From positions 156,627 to 220,626 of the forward strand of contig NZ_SNYO01000012.1 of NCBI RefSeq assembly GCF_004363095.1: DNA of 64,000 nt, given 5' to 3'. The notes below the pieces were generated by a model, which saw only the letters and a list, made by a program, of their open reading frames with translations, was not told where the DNA came from and searched no databases. The DNA is from Actinomycetospora succinea (GTDB taxonomy: Bacteria > Actinomycetota > Actinomycetes > Mycobacteriales > Pseudonocardiaceae). The position numbers and the translations under genes are program-made. Of the stretch, positions 9,020 through 18,220 are shown piece after piece. Numbering within the stretch: position 1 is the stretch's first letter; each line of letters starts with the position of its first letter.

Positions 9020-10476
9020 CGGACCACCGCCTGCGCGCCGCGCAGCGTCGCCGCGTTCAGGTACGGGGCGAAGGAAGGCACCTGCACCGGGCGGACGCCC
9101 ATCTGCATGGCCGTCACCTCGGTCACCAGCTGGCGCTCCTCGGGAGAGTTCGGCATGTTCGGCAGGCCGATGTTGGCGCCGTCGACACGGCCCGGCGCGG
9201 ACTGCCCGGTGGTCCGGCCGCCGCCCGAGGACTGCCGCGCGGAGGCCGGGGAGTCGTTGCCAGTCTGGGAGTCCTCGTCGATCTCGCCGGCCTGGCCGCC
9301 CGCGTAGGCGTCCTCGGTGGCCAGGGTCGGGTCGGGCGGGATCGATCCGTCACGGATCGGGCCGCCCGGCGGGAACTGCGGCGCCTGCCCCTCGATCTGG
9401 TAGCAGCGCGGGCCGCGGTCGTCGAGGTACTGCGGTTCCTCGCCCGGCACGTACTTGCCGTTGTCGATCGTGATCTCGGCTTCGATCTGCACACCGGTGT
9501 CGGGCTTGAGCACGTTGTTGATCTGCGGCGTCACGTCGGTCAGCTGCCGGAACAGGCACGGGAACTCCGAGCTGTACCGCGCGAGCAGTTCCAGCGTCGG
9601 CCGCGCCGAGGCCGCGAGCGCGATGATGTTGTCGCGGTTCGCGCGCAGGAAGTCGGTCGTCACGTTGGACGCCGAGGTGACCGACCGGAACGTCGACTCG
9701 AACGCCGCGCGCTGCTCGACGAGCGTGCGGCTCGTGGTCACCAGGTTGTCGAGCGCGAGGATCAGGTCCGGCGCCGCCTGGTTGTAGATGTCGGCCGTCG
9801 GCGCCAGCGCCCACAGGTTCGCCTGCAGGTCGGGCAGCGCCGGCTGGAGGCCCTCGACGTACCGGTTGAGCAGCACCAGCGTGTCGCCGAGCTGCTCGCC
9901 GCGGCCCGACAGCGACTGCGAGATCGCGCCGAGGGTGTCGGAGAGCTTCTCGGGCTGGACCGCGGTGAGCACCGGGAGCAGGTTGTTGAGCACCTGCTCG
10001 GTCTCGGTGGCGTTCTCCGAGCGGTCCTGGGCGATCGTGTCGCCCTCCTGCAGCGGCCGCGGGCTCGCGTTCGGCGGGATGCCCAGCGCCACGTAGCGCT
10101 CGCCGAAGAGCGTCTTCGGGATGAGCGTCGCGGTGGTGTTGCTGGGGATGGTCGGCAGGAAGTCGGGGTCCATCGCCATCTCGATGACGGCGCCGGATCC
10201 GTCGCTGTCGACCGAGGTGATCTCGCCGACGATGACGCCGCGGACCTTCACGTCGCCCTGCTTGGAGAGCTGGTTGCCCACCGTCGCCGTGCGCAGGTAG
10301 ACGGTCTCGGTCGACTTGAACGCCTTGTTGAAGTTGGCCAGGCAGAGCGCCACGATCAGCGCGATCACCAGCAGCATCGCGACGCCCATGAGGCGGCGGC
10401 GCAGCGGGCTCAACGGCGGGCGCTTGTCCTTGGTCGGCGGCGCGTACTCCTCGCGCTCCATCGTCGGGGCGCTCAT
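9016..10476 (-). CDS. mceA: Mce family protein, MceA position
   Basis: First Mce subunit. A short charged N-terminus is followed by a membrane anchor (LMGVAMLLVIALIVALCLANF), an MCE domain (about 55-135, GNQLSKQGDVKVRGVIVGEITSV) and a helical domain ending near FKRQL-like FPCLFRQLTDVTPQINN, which is characteristic of MceA. The last 120 residues are polar and disordered (Gly, Ser, Asp, Gln), then VRPVQVPSFAPYLNAATLRG. ATG at 10476 overlaps the yrbEB stop (ATGA). It would form the channel with MceB-F and sit on the YrbE permease. Confidence 0.93.
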   Translation of the reverse strand: MSAPTMEREEYAPPTKDKRPPLSPLRRRLMGVAMLLVIALIVALCLANFNKAFKSTETVYLRTATVGNQLSKQGDVKVRGVIVGEITSVDSDGSGAVIEMAMDPDFLPTIPSNTTATLIPKTLFGERYVALGIPPNASPRPLQEGDTIAQDRSENATETEQVLNNLLPVLTAVQPEKLSDTLGAISQSLSGRGEQLGDTLVLLNRYVEGLQPALPDLQANLWALAPTADIYNQAAPDLILALDNLVTTSRTLVEQRAAFESTFRSVTSASNVTTDFLRANRDNIIALAASARPTLELLARYSSEFPCLFRQLTDVTPQINNVLKPDTGVQIEAEITIDNGKYVPGEEPQYLDDRGPRCYQIEGQAPQFPPGGPIRDGSIPPDPTLATEDAYAGGQAGEIDEDSQTGNDSPASARQSSGGGRTTGQSAPGRVDGANIGLPNMPNSPEERQLVTEVTAMQMGVRPVQVPSFAPYLNAATLRGAQAVVR

Positions 10477-11309
10477 CCGGCGATCCTGATCGAGGTCGTC
10501 GTGCCCCAGATCGCCAGCGTCAGCAGGTTGTCCAGGACGGTGAAGATGACGATCGAGTTCCGCACCGCGTTGCCGACGGCGACGCCCACGCCGGCCGGCC
10601 CGCCGCTGGCGTTGTAGCCGTAGAAGCAGTGGATGAGGATGATCGCCAGGGCGAAGATCAGCACCTTGCCGAACGAGTACAGGACGTCCTGCGGGGGCAG
10701 GAACAGGTTGAAGTAGTGGTCGTAGGTGCCCGGCGACTGCGTGTAGAAGTTCGTGACCAGCAGCCGCGCGGCCAGGTACGACGCCACCAGGCCGATGACG
10801 TAGAGCGGGATGACCGCGATGAACCCGGCGACCACGCGCGTCGTGACGAGGAACGGCAGCGACGGCACCGCCATGACCTCGAGGGCGTCGATCTCCTCCG
10901 AGACCCGCTGGGCGCCGAGCTGGGCGGTGAAGCCGGCGCCGACCGTCGCGGACAGCGCCAGCGCCGACACCAGCGGCGCGACCTCGCGGGTGTTGAAGTA
11001 CGCGGTGACGAAGCCGGAGAACGCCGAGGTGCCGATCTGGTTCAGCGCCGAGTAGCTCTGCAGACCGACGACCGAGCCCGTGAAGAACGTCAGCGTCGCG
11101 ACGATGACGACCGTGCCGCCGATCAGGGCGAGCGCGCCGGAGCCGAACGCCACCTCGGTGAGCAGGCGGAGGACCTCGCGCCGGTAGCGCGTCACCGACT
11201 TCGGGATCCAGCCCAGCGTCCGCGTGTAGAACGACGCCTGGTCGCCGAGCGTGTCGAGGACACCCAGGGGTGCCTCGGCCGCACGGCGTGCGCGTGAAGT
11301 GATGGTCAT
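10473..11309 (-). CDS. yrbEB: YrbE/MlaE-type permease, B subunit
   Basis: Integral membrane permease of the Mce transporter, 278 residues with about five transmembrane helices. The MlaE-family signature region reads ALSATVGAGFTAQLGAQRVSEEIDALEVMAVPSLPFLVTTRVVAG, where the EEIDALEVM loop is the coupling helix that contacts the ATPase. It lies 44 bases after yrbEA and overlaps mceA. The pair YrbEA/YrbEB forms the heterodimeric membrane domain. Confidence 0.94.
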   Translation of the reverse strand: MTITSRARRAAEAPLGVLDTLGDQASFYTRTLGWIPKSVTRYRREVLRLLTEVAFGSGALALIGGTVVIVATLTFFTGSVVGLQSYSALNQIGTSAFSGFVTAYFNTREVAPLVSALALSATVGAGFTAQLGAQRVSEEIDALEVMAVPSLPFLVTTRVVAGFIAVIPLYVIGLVASYLAARLLVTNFYTQSPGTYDHYFNLFLPPQDVLYSFGKVLIFALAIILIHCFYGYNASGGPAGVGVAVGNAVRNSIVIFTVLDNLLTLAIWGTTTSIRIAG

Positions 11310-11353
11310 CGAATCCTGGCCTGGGGAGCGGCGGTCAGAACGTCAGGACGGGC

Positions 11354-12148
11354 TCAGAACTTGGTCGGGGGCACGAGGTTGAGATAGACGGCCGTCACGA
11401 TGACGTTGATCGCGAACAGCAGGATGAACGTGATGACGACGGCCTGGTTGACCGCGTCGCCCACGCCCTTCGGGCCGCCGGCGGGGTTGAGGCCGCGGTA
11501 CGCGGCGACGATCCCGGCGGCGAGCCCGAACAGTGCGGCCTTGATGAAGCCGACGAGCAGGTCGGTCGGCTTGGACAGGGCGGAGAAGCCCTGCACGTAG
11601 GCGCCCGGGGTGACGCCCTGCAGCACGACGTTGAAGTAGTAGCCGCCGGCGACGCCGACGATCGAGACGAGGCCGAACAGCAGCGCCGACACGAGGATCG
11701 ACGCGAGCACCCGGGGCACCACGAGGCGCTGGATCGGGTTGATGCCGAGCACCTCCATCGCGTCGATCTCCTCGCGGATGGTGCGGGCGCCGAGGTCGGC
11801 GCAGATCGCCGAACCGCCGGCCCCGGCCACGAGGAGCGCGCAGATGACGGGCGCCGCCTGCTGGATGACGGCCAGCGTGCTCGCCGCGCCGGAGAACGAC
11901 TGCGCGCCGAACTGGCGGATCAGCGACCCGAGCTGCAGCGAGATGACCGAGCCGAACGAGATCGACACCAGCGCCGCGGGGAGGATGCAGACCCGCGAGA
12001 TGAACCAGCACTGGTCGATGAACTCGCGCGTCTGGAACGGCCGCTGGAAGATCCCGACGATGACGTCGAGGCCGAGCGCGAAGAGCTTGCCCGTCGCCGT
12101 CAGCGCCCCCGATCCGGGGAAGTTGCCGGCCGCGATGCGAGAGCTCAC
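11354..12148 (-). CDS. yrbEA: YrbE/MlaE-type permease, A subunit
   Basis: Partner permease, 264 residues. It has the equivalent MlaE motif (GAGGSAICADLGARTIREEIDAMEVLGINPIQRLVVPRVLA) and five predicted helices, ending LNLVPPTKF. Translation starts at GTG 12148, overlapping the stop of the upstream ATPase gene as GTGA, so ATPase and permease are coupled. With YrbEB it should carry the lipid handed over by the MceA-F channel. Confidence 0.94.
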   Translation of the reverse strand: MSSRIAAGNFPGSGALTATGKLFALGLDVIVGIFQRPFQTREFIDQCWFISRVCILPAALVSISFGSVISLQLGSLIRQFGAQSFSGAASTLAVIQQAAPVICALLVAGAGGSAICADLGARTIREEIDAMEVLGINPIQRLVVPRVLASILVSALLFGLVSIVGVAGGYYFNVVLQGVTPGAYVQGFSALSKPTDLLVGFIKAALFGLAAGIVAAYRGLNPAGGPKGVGDAVNQAVVITFILLFAINVIVTAVYLNLVPPTKF

Positions 12149-14088
12149 GAGTCGCCCCGCCGGAACATGCGCCGCAGGCCGCCGAGGACGCCCTCGTCGG
12201 AGTCCTCGCGCCCGCGGGGCACACCCTGCTGCTGGTCGGAGGGGCCGCGACCCGTGCCGTCACCGGCCGGCGGCGCCTGCTCCCGGGAGCCCGGGCCACC
12301 CTCGGCGGGCGGGTCGGCGGCGGCCTCACCGGCGGGGTCCGGTGCGGCGTCCTGGCCGGGGTTCGGCGGCGCGGCCTGCTGACCGCCCTGCCCCTGGGTC
12401 GCCTGCTGCTGGCCGGCCTGCTGCTGAGCACCCTGCTGCTGAACCGTCGGCTGCTGGCTGGTCGGCTGCTCATCGTCCCGAGCGGGGCGTGCGGCCATCG
12501 GCACGAGCCCCGCGACACCCTGCTCGCCGGTCTGTTCCGGCTGCTGGGGCGGGTCCTCGCGCCACCGGTGACGTCCGGCGGCGGCACCGGCCGCGCCCGC
12601 GGCACCCGCGGTGGCGACCTGCTGGGTGGTCTGGTCCTGGCCCTGCTGGCCCTGCTGGTCCTGGCCCTGCTGCTGGCCCGACTCGTCGACCGCCTGGAAC
12701 TGCTCGGTCGGCGGGTCGTCCTGGTCCTGCTGGTCCTGGCCCTGCTGGTCCGCGGACGAGCCCGCCTCGTCGGAGTCCTCGTCGCCCTCCTTGGTGTGCT
12801 CGCCGGCCTGCGGGAGCACCACCGTGCCGCCGGCGTCCTCGTCGGCCGGGACACCGACGAGCGGCTCGTCGGACTCCGGCGGCGCGGGCGGGGCCTTGCG
12901 CGCCTCGGCGTCGGCGTCGGGGTCGCCGCTGCCGGCCTGGTCCCCCTCGCCCTCGCCCTCGCGGGAGCCGCCCTCGACCAGCGAGTTGTCCTCTGCCTCG
13001 GCCATCGCCTGGTAGCCGAACGGGTCGGCGTCCTCGGGCGGGTTGTTGCGGGTGACCTCGATGAGCTCGGTGCGGTCCTGGTCCCGGGAGATGCCGTAGC
13101 GCTCCTGGTCGGCCTCGGTGAGCTGCTCGAGGATCGCCGTCTGCGCCTTCGGCGGCAGGGTGTGCAGGACCTGCATGACGCGGTCCTTGCGCCGCTGGAC
13201 CGCCTTGCGCTCGGGGACGCCCTCGCTGACCTCGAGCTGCGGGTCGATGAACGACTCCTCGGACTCCGCCGAGCCGCCCTTCTTCTTCAGCTCCTCCATC
13301 TCGGCCTCCATCTGGGCCGAGTCCTTCTCCTCGGACATGCCGATCGGGCCGATGCGCCGGCCCTGGAGGAACTGCTGGACGACGGGCTCCTCGGAGGTCA
13401 GCAGGACCTCGCGCGGGCCGAACATCACCAGGTTCTTGCGGAACAGCATCCCGATGTTGTCCGGGAGCGAGCGCGCGGTACCGAGGTGGTGGGTGACGAT
13501 GAGGATCGTCGCGTCGAGCTGGGCGTTCAGGTCGACGATCAGCTGGTTCAGGTACGCCGTGCGCACCGGGTCCAGGCCCGAGTCGGGCTCGTCGACCAGG
13601 ATGATCTCGGGGTCGAGCACCAGCGCGCGGGCCAGCCCGGCGCGCTTCTTCATGCCTCCGGAGATCTCGCCGGGGAGCTTGTCCTCCGCGCCGCCGAGCC
13701 CGACCAGGTCGAGCTTCTCCATGACGATGTCCTTGATCTCGGACTCGCCCTTGCGGGTGTGCTCGCGCAGCGGGAACGCGATGTTGTCGAACAGGTTCAT
13801 CGACCCGAACAGCGCGCCGTCCTGGAACAGCACGCCGAACAGCTTGCGGATCTCGTAGAGCTTCGACTCCGAGCACCGCACGAGGTCGGTGTCGTGGATG
13901 AAGATCGAGCCCTTCTCGGGCTTGAGCAGGCCGATGATCGACTTCAGGAGCACGGACTTCCCCGTGCCCGACGGGCCCAGGAGGACGCTGACCTCGCCGG
14001 CCGGGAGGGTCAGCGTGACGTCGGACCAGATGTTGGAACTGCCGAACGACTTCGACAGGTTCTTGATCCCGACCTCGACGCCGGCCAT
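12145..14088 (-). CDS. mceG: Mce transporter ATPase (MceG/Mkl) with a very long disordered C-terminal tail
   Basis: ATP-binding subunit that powers Mce lipid import. The ABC domain (about residues 5-245) has Walker A GPSGTGKS, Q-loop VLFQDGALFG, signature SGGMKKR, Walker B IILVDEPDSGLDP and the H-loop VTHHLG, all intact. A conserved MlaF/Mkl extension continues to about 350 (PERKAVQRRKDRVMQVLHTLPPKAQ, SRDQDRTELIEVTRNNPPEDADPFGY). The last 270-300 residues are almost pure Gln/Gly/Asp/Pro/Ala low complexity, ending in a basic GGLRRMFRRGDS; family members normally stop near residue 350. ATG at 14088 has GGAGGAACTGG upstream. It is the first gene of the operon. Confidence 0.95.
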   Translation of the reverse strand: MAGVEVGIKNLSKSFGSSNIWSDVTLTLPAGEVSVLLGPSGTGKSVLLKSIIGLLKPEKGSIFIHDTDLVRCSESKLYEIRKLFGVLFQDGALFGSMNLFDNIAFPLREHTRKGESEIKDIVMEKLDLVGLGGAEDKLPGEISGGMKKRAGLARALVLDPEIILVDEPDSGLDPVRTAYLNQLIVDLNAQLDATILIVTHHLGTARSLPDNIGMLFRKNLVMFGPREVLLTSEEPVVQQFLQGRRIGPIGMSEEKDSAQMEAEMEELKKKGGSAESEESFIDPQLEVSEGVPERKAVQRRKDRVMQVLHTLPPKAQTAILEQLTEADQERYGISRDQDRTELIEVTRNNPPEDADPFGYQAMAEAEDNSLVEGGSREGEGEGDQAGSGDPDADAEARKAPPAPPESDEPLVGVPADEDAGGTVVLPQAGEHTKEGDEDSDEAGSSADQQGQDQQDQDDPPTEQFQAVDESGQQQGQDQQGQQGQDQTTQQVATAGAAGAAGAAAGRHRWREDPPQQPEQTGEQGVAGLVPMAARPARDDEQPTSQQPTVQQQGAQQQAGQQQATQGQGGQQAAPPNPGQDAAPDPAGEAAADPPAEGGPGSREQAPPAGDGTGRGPSDQQQGVPRGREDSDEGVLGGLRRMFRRGDS

Positions 14089-14491
14089 CCAGTTCCTCCG
14101 GTCCGTGGTGTCGACGCGTCACCAGACGCCTGTTGCCGACGTCATAGGCCGGCACCCCCCAGTCGGGGGCGTCACATCCTCAACGACGACTGCCAGCGGA
14201 GGTTACTGACCCGGAAACCAGCGCAGCCGCCGGGTCCCTCTCCGCCGGTCACGGCGCCGCACTGAGCCGAGCGGGTGGCGCCGAGCGGCTGTCGCCACGC
14301 GTTCGGTGGAGCATCGGGGACCACTCGTCCACGGGATCGGCGTCTCACCGCTCCCCCGGGGGACACCCTTCTGCGGGGCGCGCGGTGTGGCCGCCGTCAC
14401 TCCACGATGTCGCAGGGACCCGGAGACGACGACGGGGCGGGGACCCGAAGGTCCCCGCCCCGTCCGTGAAGAGCTGCGCTCGCGCGCGAGA
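14089..14491 (-). other. Intergenic region rplL to mceG, mce promoter region
   Basis: 403 bases without a credible gene. The left part must contain the mce operon promoter and leader; a TATGAC hexamer on the minus strand (14141-14146) is a possible -10, but I see no good -35. The right part holds the rplL terminator hairpin. Confidence 0.5.
14431..14464 (-). terminator. Terminator of the rplJ-rplL operon
   Basis: Perfect 15-bp GC-rich inverted repeat (14431-14445 with 14450-14464) with a CGAA tetraloop, 27 bases past the rplL stop codon. Confidence 0.85.
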
Positions 14492-14881
14492 TCAGGTCAG
14501 GCTGATCTTCGCGCCGGCCTCCTCGAGCTTCGCCTTGGCCGCGTCGGCGGCCTCCTTGTTGACGCCCTCGAGGATCGGCTTCGGGGCGCTCTCGACGAGC
14601 TCCTTGGCCTCCTTGAGGCCCAGGCCCGAGACGACCTCGCGGACGACCTTGATGACCTGGATCTTCTTGTCGCCGGCGCCCTCGAGGACGACGTTGAACT
14701 CGTCCTTCTCCTCCTCGGCCGGGGCGGCGGCACCGCCGGCGGCCGGGGCGGCCGCGGCGGCGACCGGGGCGGCGGCGGTGACCTCGAAGGTGTCCTCGAA
14801 CTTCTTCACGAACTCCGAGAGCTCGATGAGGGTCATGTCCTTGAAGGCGTCGAGCAGCTCGTCGGTGGACAGCTTCGCCAT
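14492..14881 (-). CDS. rplL: Ribosomal protein bL12 (L7/L12)
   Basis: Stalk protein of the 50S subunit that recruits translation GTPases. 129 residues: N-terminal dimerisation domain [20 protein letters not shown], Ala/Pro/Glu hinge (about 38-60) and C-terminal domain with [21 protein letters not shown] and [18 protein letters not shown], all canonical. It is downstream of rplJ on the same strand, as in nearly all bacteria. Confidence 0.98.
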   Translation of the reverse strand: MAKLSTDELLDAFKDMTLIELSEFVKKFEDTFEVTAAAPVAAAAAPAAGGAAAPAEEEKDEFNVVLEGAGDKKIQVIKVVREVVSGLGLKEAKELVESAPKPILEGVNKEAADAAKAKLEEAGAKISLT

Positions 14882-14929
14882 GGTGGCGCTCCTATCGGAT
14901 AACGGTGATGGGGGTGTGGGTGGGCCCGG

Positions 14930-15562
14930 TCAGGCCTCGGTGGTGGCCTCGGTGCCGGCCTCGGTGCTCGCCTCGGCGTCCGCGGACTCGACGGCGGCGA
15001 CGGCGTCCTCGGTGCTCGCGCTGCCCTCGGCCGCACGCTTGTCCTGCAGGGCCGCGACGAGGCGGGCGACCTGCGAGGCCGGGGCGTTGAACAGCCCGGC
15101 GGCCTTGGCCAGGTTGCCCTTCATGGCGCCGGCCAGCTTGCCCAGCAGCACCTCGCGGGACTCGAGGTCCGCGAGCTGCGTGACCTCGAGGGCGGAGAGC
15201 GCGCGGCCCTCCATGTAGCCGCCCTTGACGACCAGGGCCTTGTTGTCGCGCTGGAAGTCGCGGAGCGCCTTGGCGGCGTCCACGGGCTCCCCGCTGACGA
15301 AGGCGATGGCCGTCGGGCCGACGAGCAGGTCGTCCAGTCCCTCGACCCCGGCGTCCGCGGCAGCCCGCTTGACCAGGGTGTTCTTGGCGACCGTGTAGTT
15401 CACGTCCGAGCCCAGCGATCGACGCAGCTGCGTGATCTGCTTCATCGACAGGCCGCGGTACTCGGTGACGACCATCGCCGAGGCGTCGCGGAACTCCGCG
15501 GCGATCTCGGCGACCGCGGCCACCTTGTCGGCAGCCGGAGCTCTCGTCTCATCTGCAGCCAT
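14930..15562 (-). CDS. rplJ: Ribosomal protein uL10
   Basis: Base of the ribosomal stalk, binding 23S rRNA and L12 dimers. The 210-residue product contains [20 protein letters not shown] and [12 protein letters not shown], diagnostic of L10. The final 35 residues are an extra Ala/Glu/Ser/Thr-rich acidic tail (about 175-210), longer than in model bacteria. GAGGAGG lies 6-7 bases before the ATG at 15562. Expression is probably controlled by the leader immediately upstream. Confidence 0.97.
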   Translation of the reverse strand: MAADETRAPAADKVAAVAEIAAEFRDASAMVVTEYRGLSMKQITQLRRSLGSDVNYTVAKNTLVKRAAADAGVEGLDDLLVGPTAIAFVSGEPVDAAKALRDFQRDNKALVVKGGYMEGRALSALEVTQLADLESREVLLGKLAGAMKGNLAKAAGLFNAPASQVARLVAALQDKRAAEGSASTEDAVAAVESADAEASTEAGTEATTEA

Positions 15563-15842
15563 GCGCGCCTCCTCTCTCGTACTCGGGAGACCGCGCCGGC
15601 CGTCACGGGCCCGGAACGACGAAACGCCCCGTGCACAGGTGCACGGGGCGTCGGACGGCGCGGGGCACGAGGGCCCGGCGGGGCGTCACGACCCTCGTCC
15701 TCCTGCGCGGGCGCCCCTCGTCGGAGCCTTCGTCCCTCCAGGCGGGCCTGGACGGCGACCAGCGGTCTCGGGTGGATCGGGGTTCGATCTGGGACCAGTC
15801 TACGCGGTGCCCCCCGGGGCCGTACCCAGGGGGTTCCGGCGA
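15563..15842 (-). promoter_or_regulatory. Likely L10 leader between rplA and rplJ
   Basis: 280-base untranslated region upstream of rplJ, the place where many bacteria have an L10-L12-binding mRNA leader that regulates rplJL by feedback. On the minus strand it contains a strong hairpin (15624-15651) followed by a U-containing TTTCGTCGTT, so an attenuator is plausible. The specific L10 leader fold was not verified; this is inference from position plus the hairpin. Confidence 0.45.
15624..15651 (-). terminator. Hairpin: rplA terminator or rplJ attenuator
   Basis: 13-base arms (15624-15636 and 15639-15651) form a perfect GC-rich stem, followed on the minus strand by TTTCGTCGTT. It lies about 190 bases beyond rplA and 60 bases before rplJ, which fits either partial termination after rplKA or attenuation within the rplJ leader. 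Confidence 0.65.
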
Positions 15843-16553
15843 CTAGGCCTCGGTGGAGAGCAGGTTCCGCGTGCGGTTCGGGTCGACCGGGATGCCCGGG
15901 CCCATCGTCGTGGTGACGGTGATCTTCTTGACGTAGCGGCCCTTGGCGGCGGCCGGCTTCGCCCGGAGGATCTCGTCCAGCGCGGCACCGTAGTTCTCGA
16001 CGAGCTTCTCGGTGTCGAAGCTGGCCTTGCCGATGATCAGGTGCAGGTTGGCCTGCTTGTCGACGCGGAAGTTCACCTTGCCGCCCTTGATGTCGCCGAC
16101 GGCGCGGGCGACGTCCGGGGTCACGGTGCCGGTCTTGGGGTTCGGCATGAGACCGCGCGGGCCCAGGATGCGGGCGACGCGGCCGACCTTGGCCATCTGG
16201 TCGGGCGCCGCGACGGCGGCGTCGAACTCGAGCCAGCCGCCCTGGATGCGCTCGATGAGGTCGTCGGACCCCACGACGTCGGCTCCGGCCGACTCGGCCT
16301 CGCGCGCCTTGTCGCCGGTGGCGAACACGATGACGCGGGCGGTCTTGCCGGTGCCGTGCGGCAGGTTCACGGTGCCGCGGACCATCTGGTCGGCCTTGCG
16401 GGGGTCGACGCCCAGCCGCATGGCGACCTCGACGGTCGCGTCCATCGACGTGGTCGTCGTGTCCTTGGCCAGGCCGATGCCCTCGAGGGGCGTGTAGAGC
16501 TTGTCGAAGTCCACCTTCTCGGCGGCCTTCTGGTACGCCTTGCTGCGCTTCAT
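15843..16553 (-). CDS. rplA: Ribosomal protein uL1
   Basis: 50S L1-stalk protein that helps eject deacylated tRNA and, in many bacteria, represses its own operon. 236 residues with [15 protein letters not shown], the [14 protein letters not shown] motif and [14 protein letters not shown]. It follows rplK by 88 bases on the minus strand. Confidence 0.98.
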   Translation of the reverse strand: MKRSKAYQKAAEKVDFDKLYTPLEGIGLAKDTTTTSMDATVEVAMRLGVDPRKADQMVRGTVNLPHGTGKTARVIVFATGDKAREAESAGADVVGSDDLIERIQGGWLEFDAAVAAPDQMAKVGRVARILGPRGLMPNPKTGTVTPDVARAVGDIKGGKVNFRVDKQANLHLIIGKASFDTEKLVENYGAALDEILRAKPAAAKGRYVKKITVTTTMGPGIPVDPNRTRNLLSTEA

Positions 16554-16641
16554 TTCTCTCTGTCCTTCTCGAACGGATCAGGTGTGGTCAGGGCTGCGCG
16601 GCCCTCCCACGGTGCCGACCGGTGGTCACCGGCCGACGCGG

Positions 16642-17076
16642 TCACTCGGAGACGGTCAGACCCATCGACCGGGCGGTGCCGGCGATGATCTTCGACGCCT
16701 GGTCGAGGTCGTTGGCGTTGAGGTCCTGCATCTTGGTCTGCGCGATCTCGCGGACCTGGTCCTGCGTCACCGAACCGACCTTCTTGGTGTGCGGCGTCGG
16801 GCTGCCGGACTTCACTCCGGCGGCGGCGAGCAGCAGCTTGGCGGCCGGCGGCGTCTTGAGCTCGAAGGAGAAGGACCGGTCCTCGTAGACCGAGATCTCC
16901 ACCGGCACGACCTGACCGCGCTGCGACTCGGTCGCGGCGTTGTAGGCCTTGCAGAACTCCATGATGTTGACGCCGTGCTGACCCAGCGCCGGGCCGACCG
17001 GCGGGGCCGGCGTCGCCGCGCCTGCGCTGATCTGCAGCTTGACGACCGCGGAGAGCCGTCGCTTCTTCGGGGGCAT
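16642..17076 (-). CDS. rplK: Ribosomal protein uL11
   Basis: Protein of the GTPase-associated centre. 144 residues with the conserved lead [37 protein letters not shown] and the C-terminal rRNA-binding segment [24 protein letters not shown]. 33 bases separate it from nusG upstream, so the two are probably co-transcribed. Confidence 0.98.
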   Translation of the reverse strand: MPPKKRRLSAVVKLQISAGAATPAPPVGPALGQHGVNIMEFCKAYNAATESQRGQVVPVEISVYEDRSFSFELKTPPAAKLLLAAAGVKSGSPTPHTKKVGSVTQDQVREIAQTKMQDLNANDLDQASKIIAGTARSMGLTVSE

Positions 17077-17109
17077 GACTTCCTCGTTGTTGCGGGTGTG
17101 TTCGGGTGA

Positions 17110-18153
17110 CTAGATCTTGGAGACCTGGTTGAACCCGAGCTCGACCGGGGTCTCCCGGCCGAAGATCGAGACGAGCACCTTGAGCTTCTGGGCGTCGACG
17201 TTGACCTCGGAGATGCTCGCCGGGAGCGTGGCGAACGGGCCGTCCATGACGGTGACCGACTCGCCGACCTCGAAGTCGACCTCGACGGCGGGCTTGCCGG
17301 CGAAGTCCTCGGAACCGGTCTTCTCCGCGCCCTTGGCCTTCTTCGGCGTCTCCTGGCGGGGCAGGAGGAACTTGACGACCTCGTCGAGGGTCAGCGGCGA
17401 CGGGCGCGACGTGGCGCCGACGAAGCCGGTGACGCCCGGGGTGTTGCGCACCGCGCTCCACGAGGCGTCGTTGAGTTCCATCCGCACGAGGATGTAGCCG
17501 GGCAGCACCTTGCGCTGGACCTGCTTGCGCTGGCCGTTCTTGATCTCGGTGACCTCTTCGGTGGGCACTTCGACCTGGAAGATGAACTCCTCGACGTCCA
17601 GCGTCTGGACACGGGTCTCGAGGTTGGCCTTCACCTTGTTCTCGTAGCCCGCGTAGGAGTGCACGACGTACCAGTCGCCGGGGGCCAGGCGCAGCGAGTC
17701 CTTGAGGGCCTGCGCCGGGTCGACCTCCTCCTCCTCGACCTCGGCGGCCTCGGCGGAGACCGGCGCCTCGTCGACCTGGAGGTCGTCCTCGGTGTCGTCG
17801 CGGGCGGCGATGTCGCCCGTGCCCGCCGACTCCTCGGGCAGGTCGGAGTCGTCCTCGTCCGCCGGGGCACCGAGCGCGGCGCGCGCCGCCTGCAGGTCGG
17901 CCTCGGGGTCGACGGCGTCCTCGGCGTCACCGCCGGTCTCGTCGTCGTCCTCCGCCTCGCGCGCCTCCTTGGCCACGCGGGCCACCTCGGCGTCGTCGAG
18001 CGTGGCGGGGTTCTCCTCGGTGCTGAGGTCCCCGTAGGTGCCACTGCCCTCACGGACCATGACACCGCGCGTGCGCGACTCGCCGACGAGCTCGGGCTCG
18101 CCGCCGTCGGGGGTGCCGTTCTCGGGCTCTGCGCCGGATCCTGCGGAGGTCAC
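17110..18153 (-). CDS. nusG: Transcription elongation/antitermination factor NusG with long acidic N-terminus
   Basis: Binds RNA polymerase and couples transcription to Rho or the ribosome. The NGN domain begins near residue 160 ([20 protein letters not shown], then [22 protein letters not shown]) and the KOW domain ends the protein ([22 protein letters not shown] ... [11 protein letters not shown]). The first 155 residues are an acidic, low-complexity extension rich in Asp, Glu and Ala, making it 347 residues against about 180 in E. coli; such extensions are known in actinobacteria but this is a long one. It sits 67 bases after secE. Confidence 0.97.
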   Translation of the reverse strand: MTSAGSGAEPENGTPDGGEPELVGESRTRGVMVREGSGTYGDLSTEENPATLDDAEVARVAKEAREAEDDDETGGDAEDAVDPEADLQAARAALGAPADEDDSDLPEESAGTGDIAARDDTEDDLQVDEAPVSAEAAEVEEEEVDPAQALKDSLRLAPGDWYVVHSYAGYENKVKANLETRVQTLDVEEFIFQVEVPTEEVTEIKNGQRKQVQRKVLPGYILVRMELNDASWSAVRNTPGVTGFVGATSRPSPLTLDEVVKFLLPRQETPKKAKGAEKTGSEDFAGKPAVEVDFEVGESVTVMDGPFATLPASISEVNVDAQKLKVLVSIFGRETPVELGFNQVSKI

Positions 18154-18220
18154 TTCTCACTCACTTCCTTTGCACGGCGGGCACCATGCGCGGTGCCCGG
18201 CCGGCCGCTCGGCGGAACGG

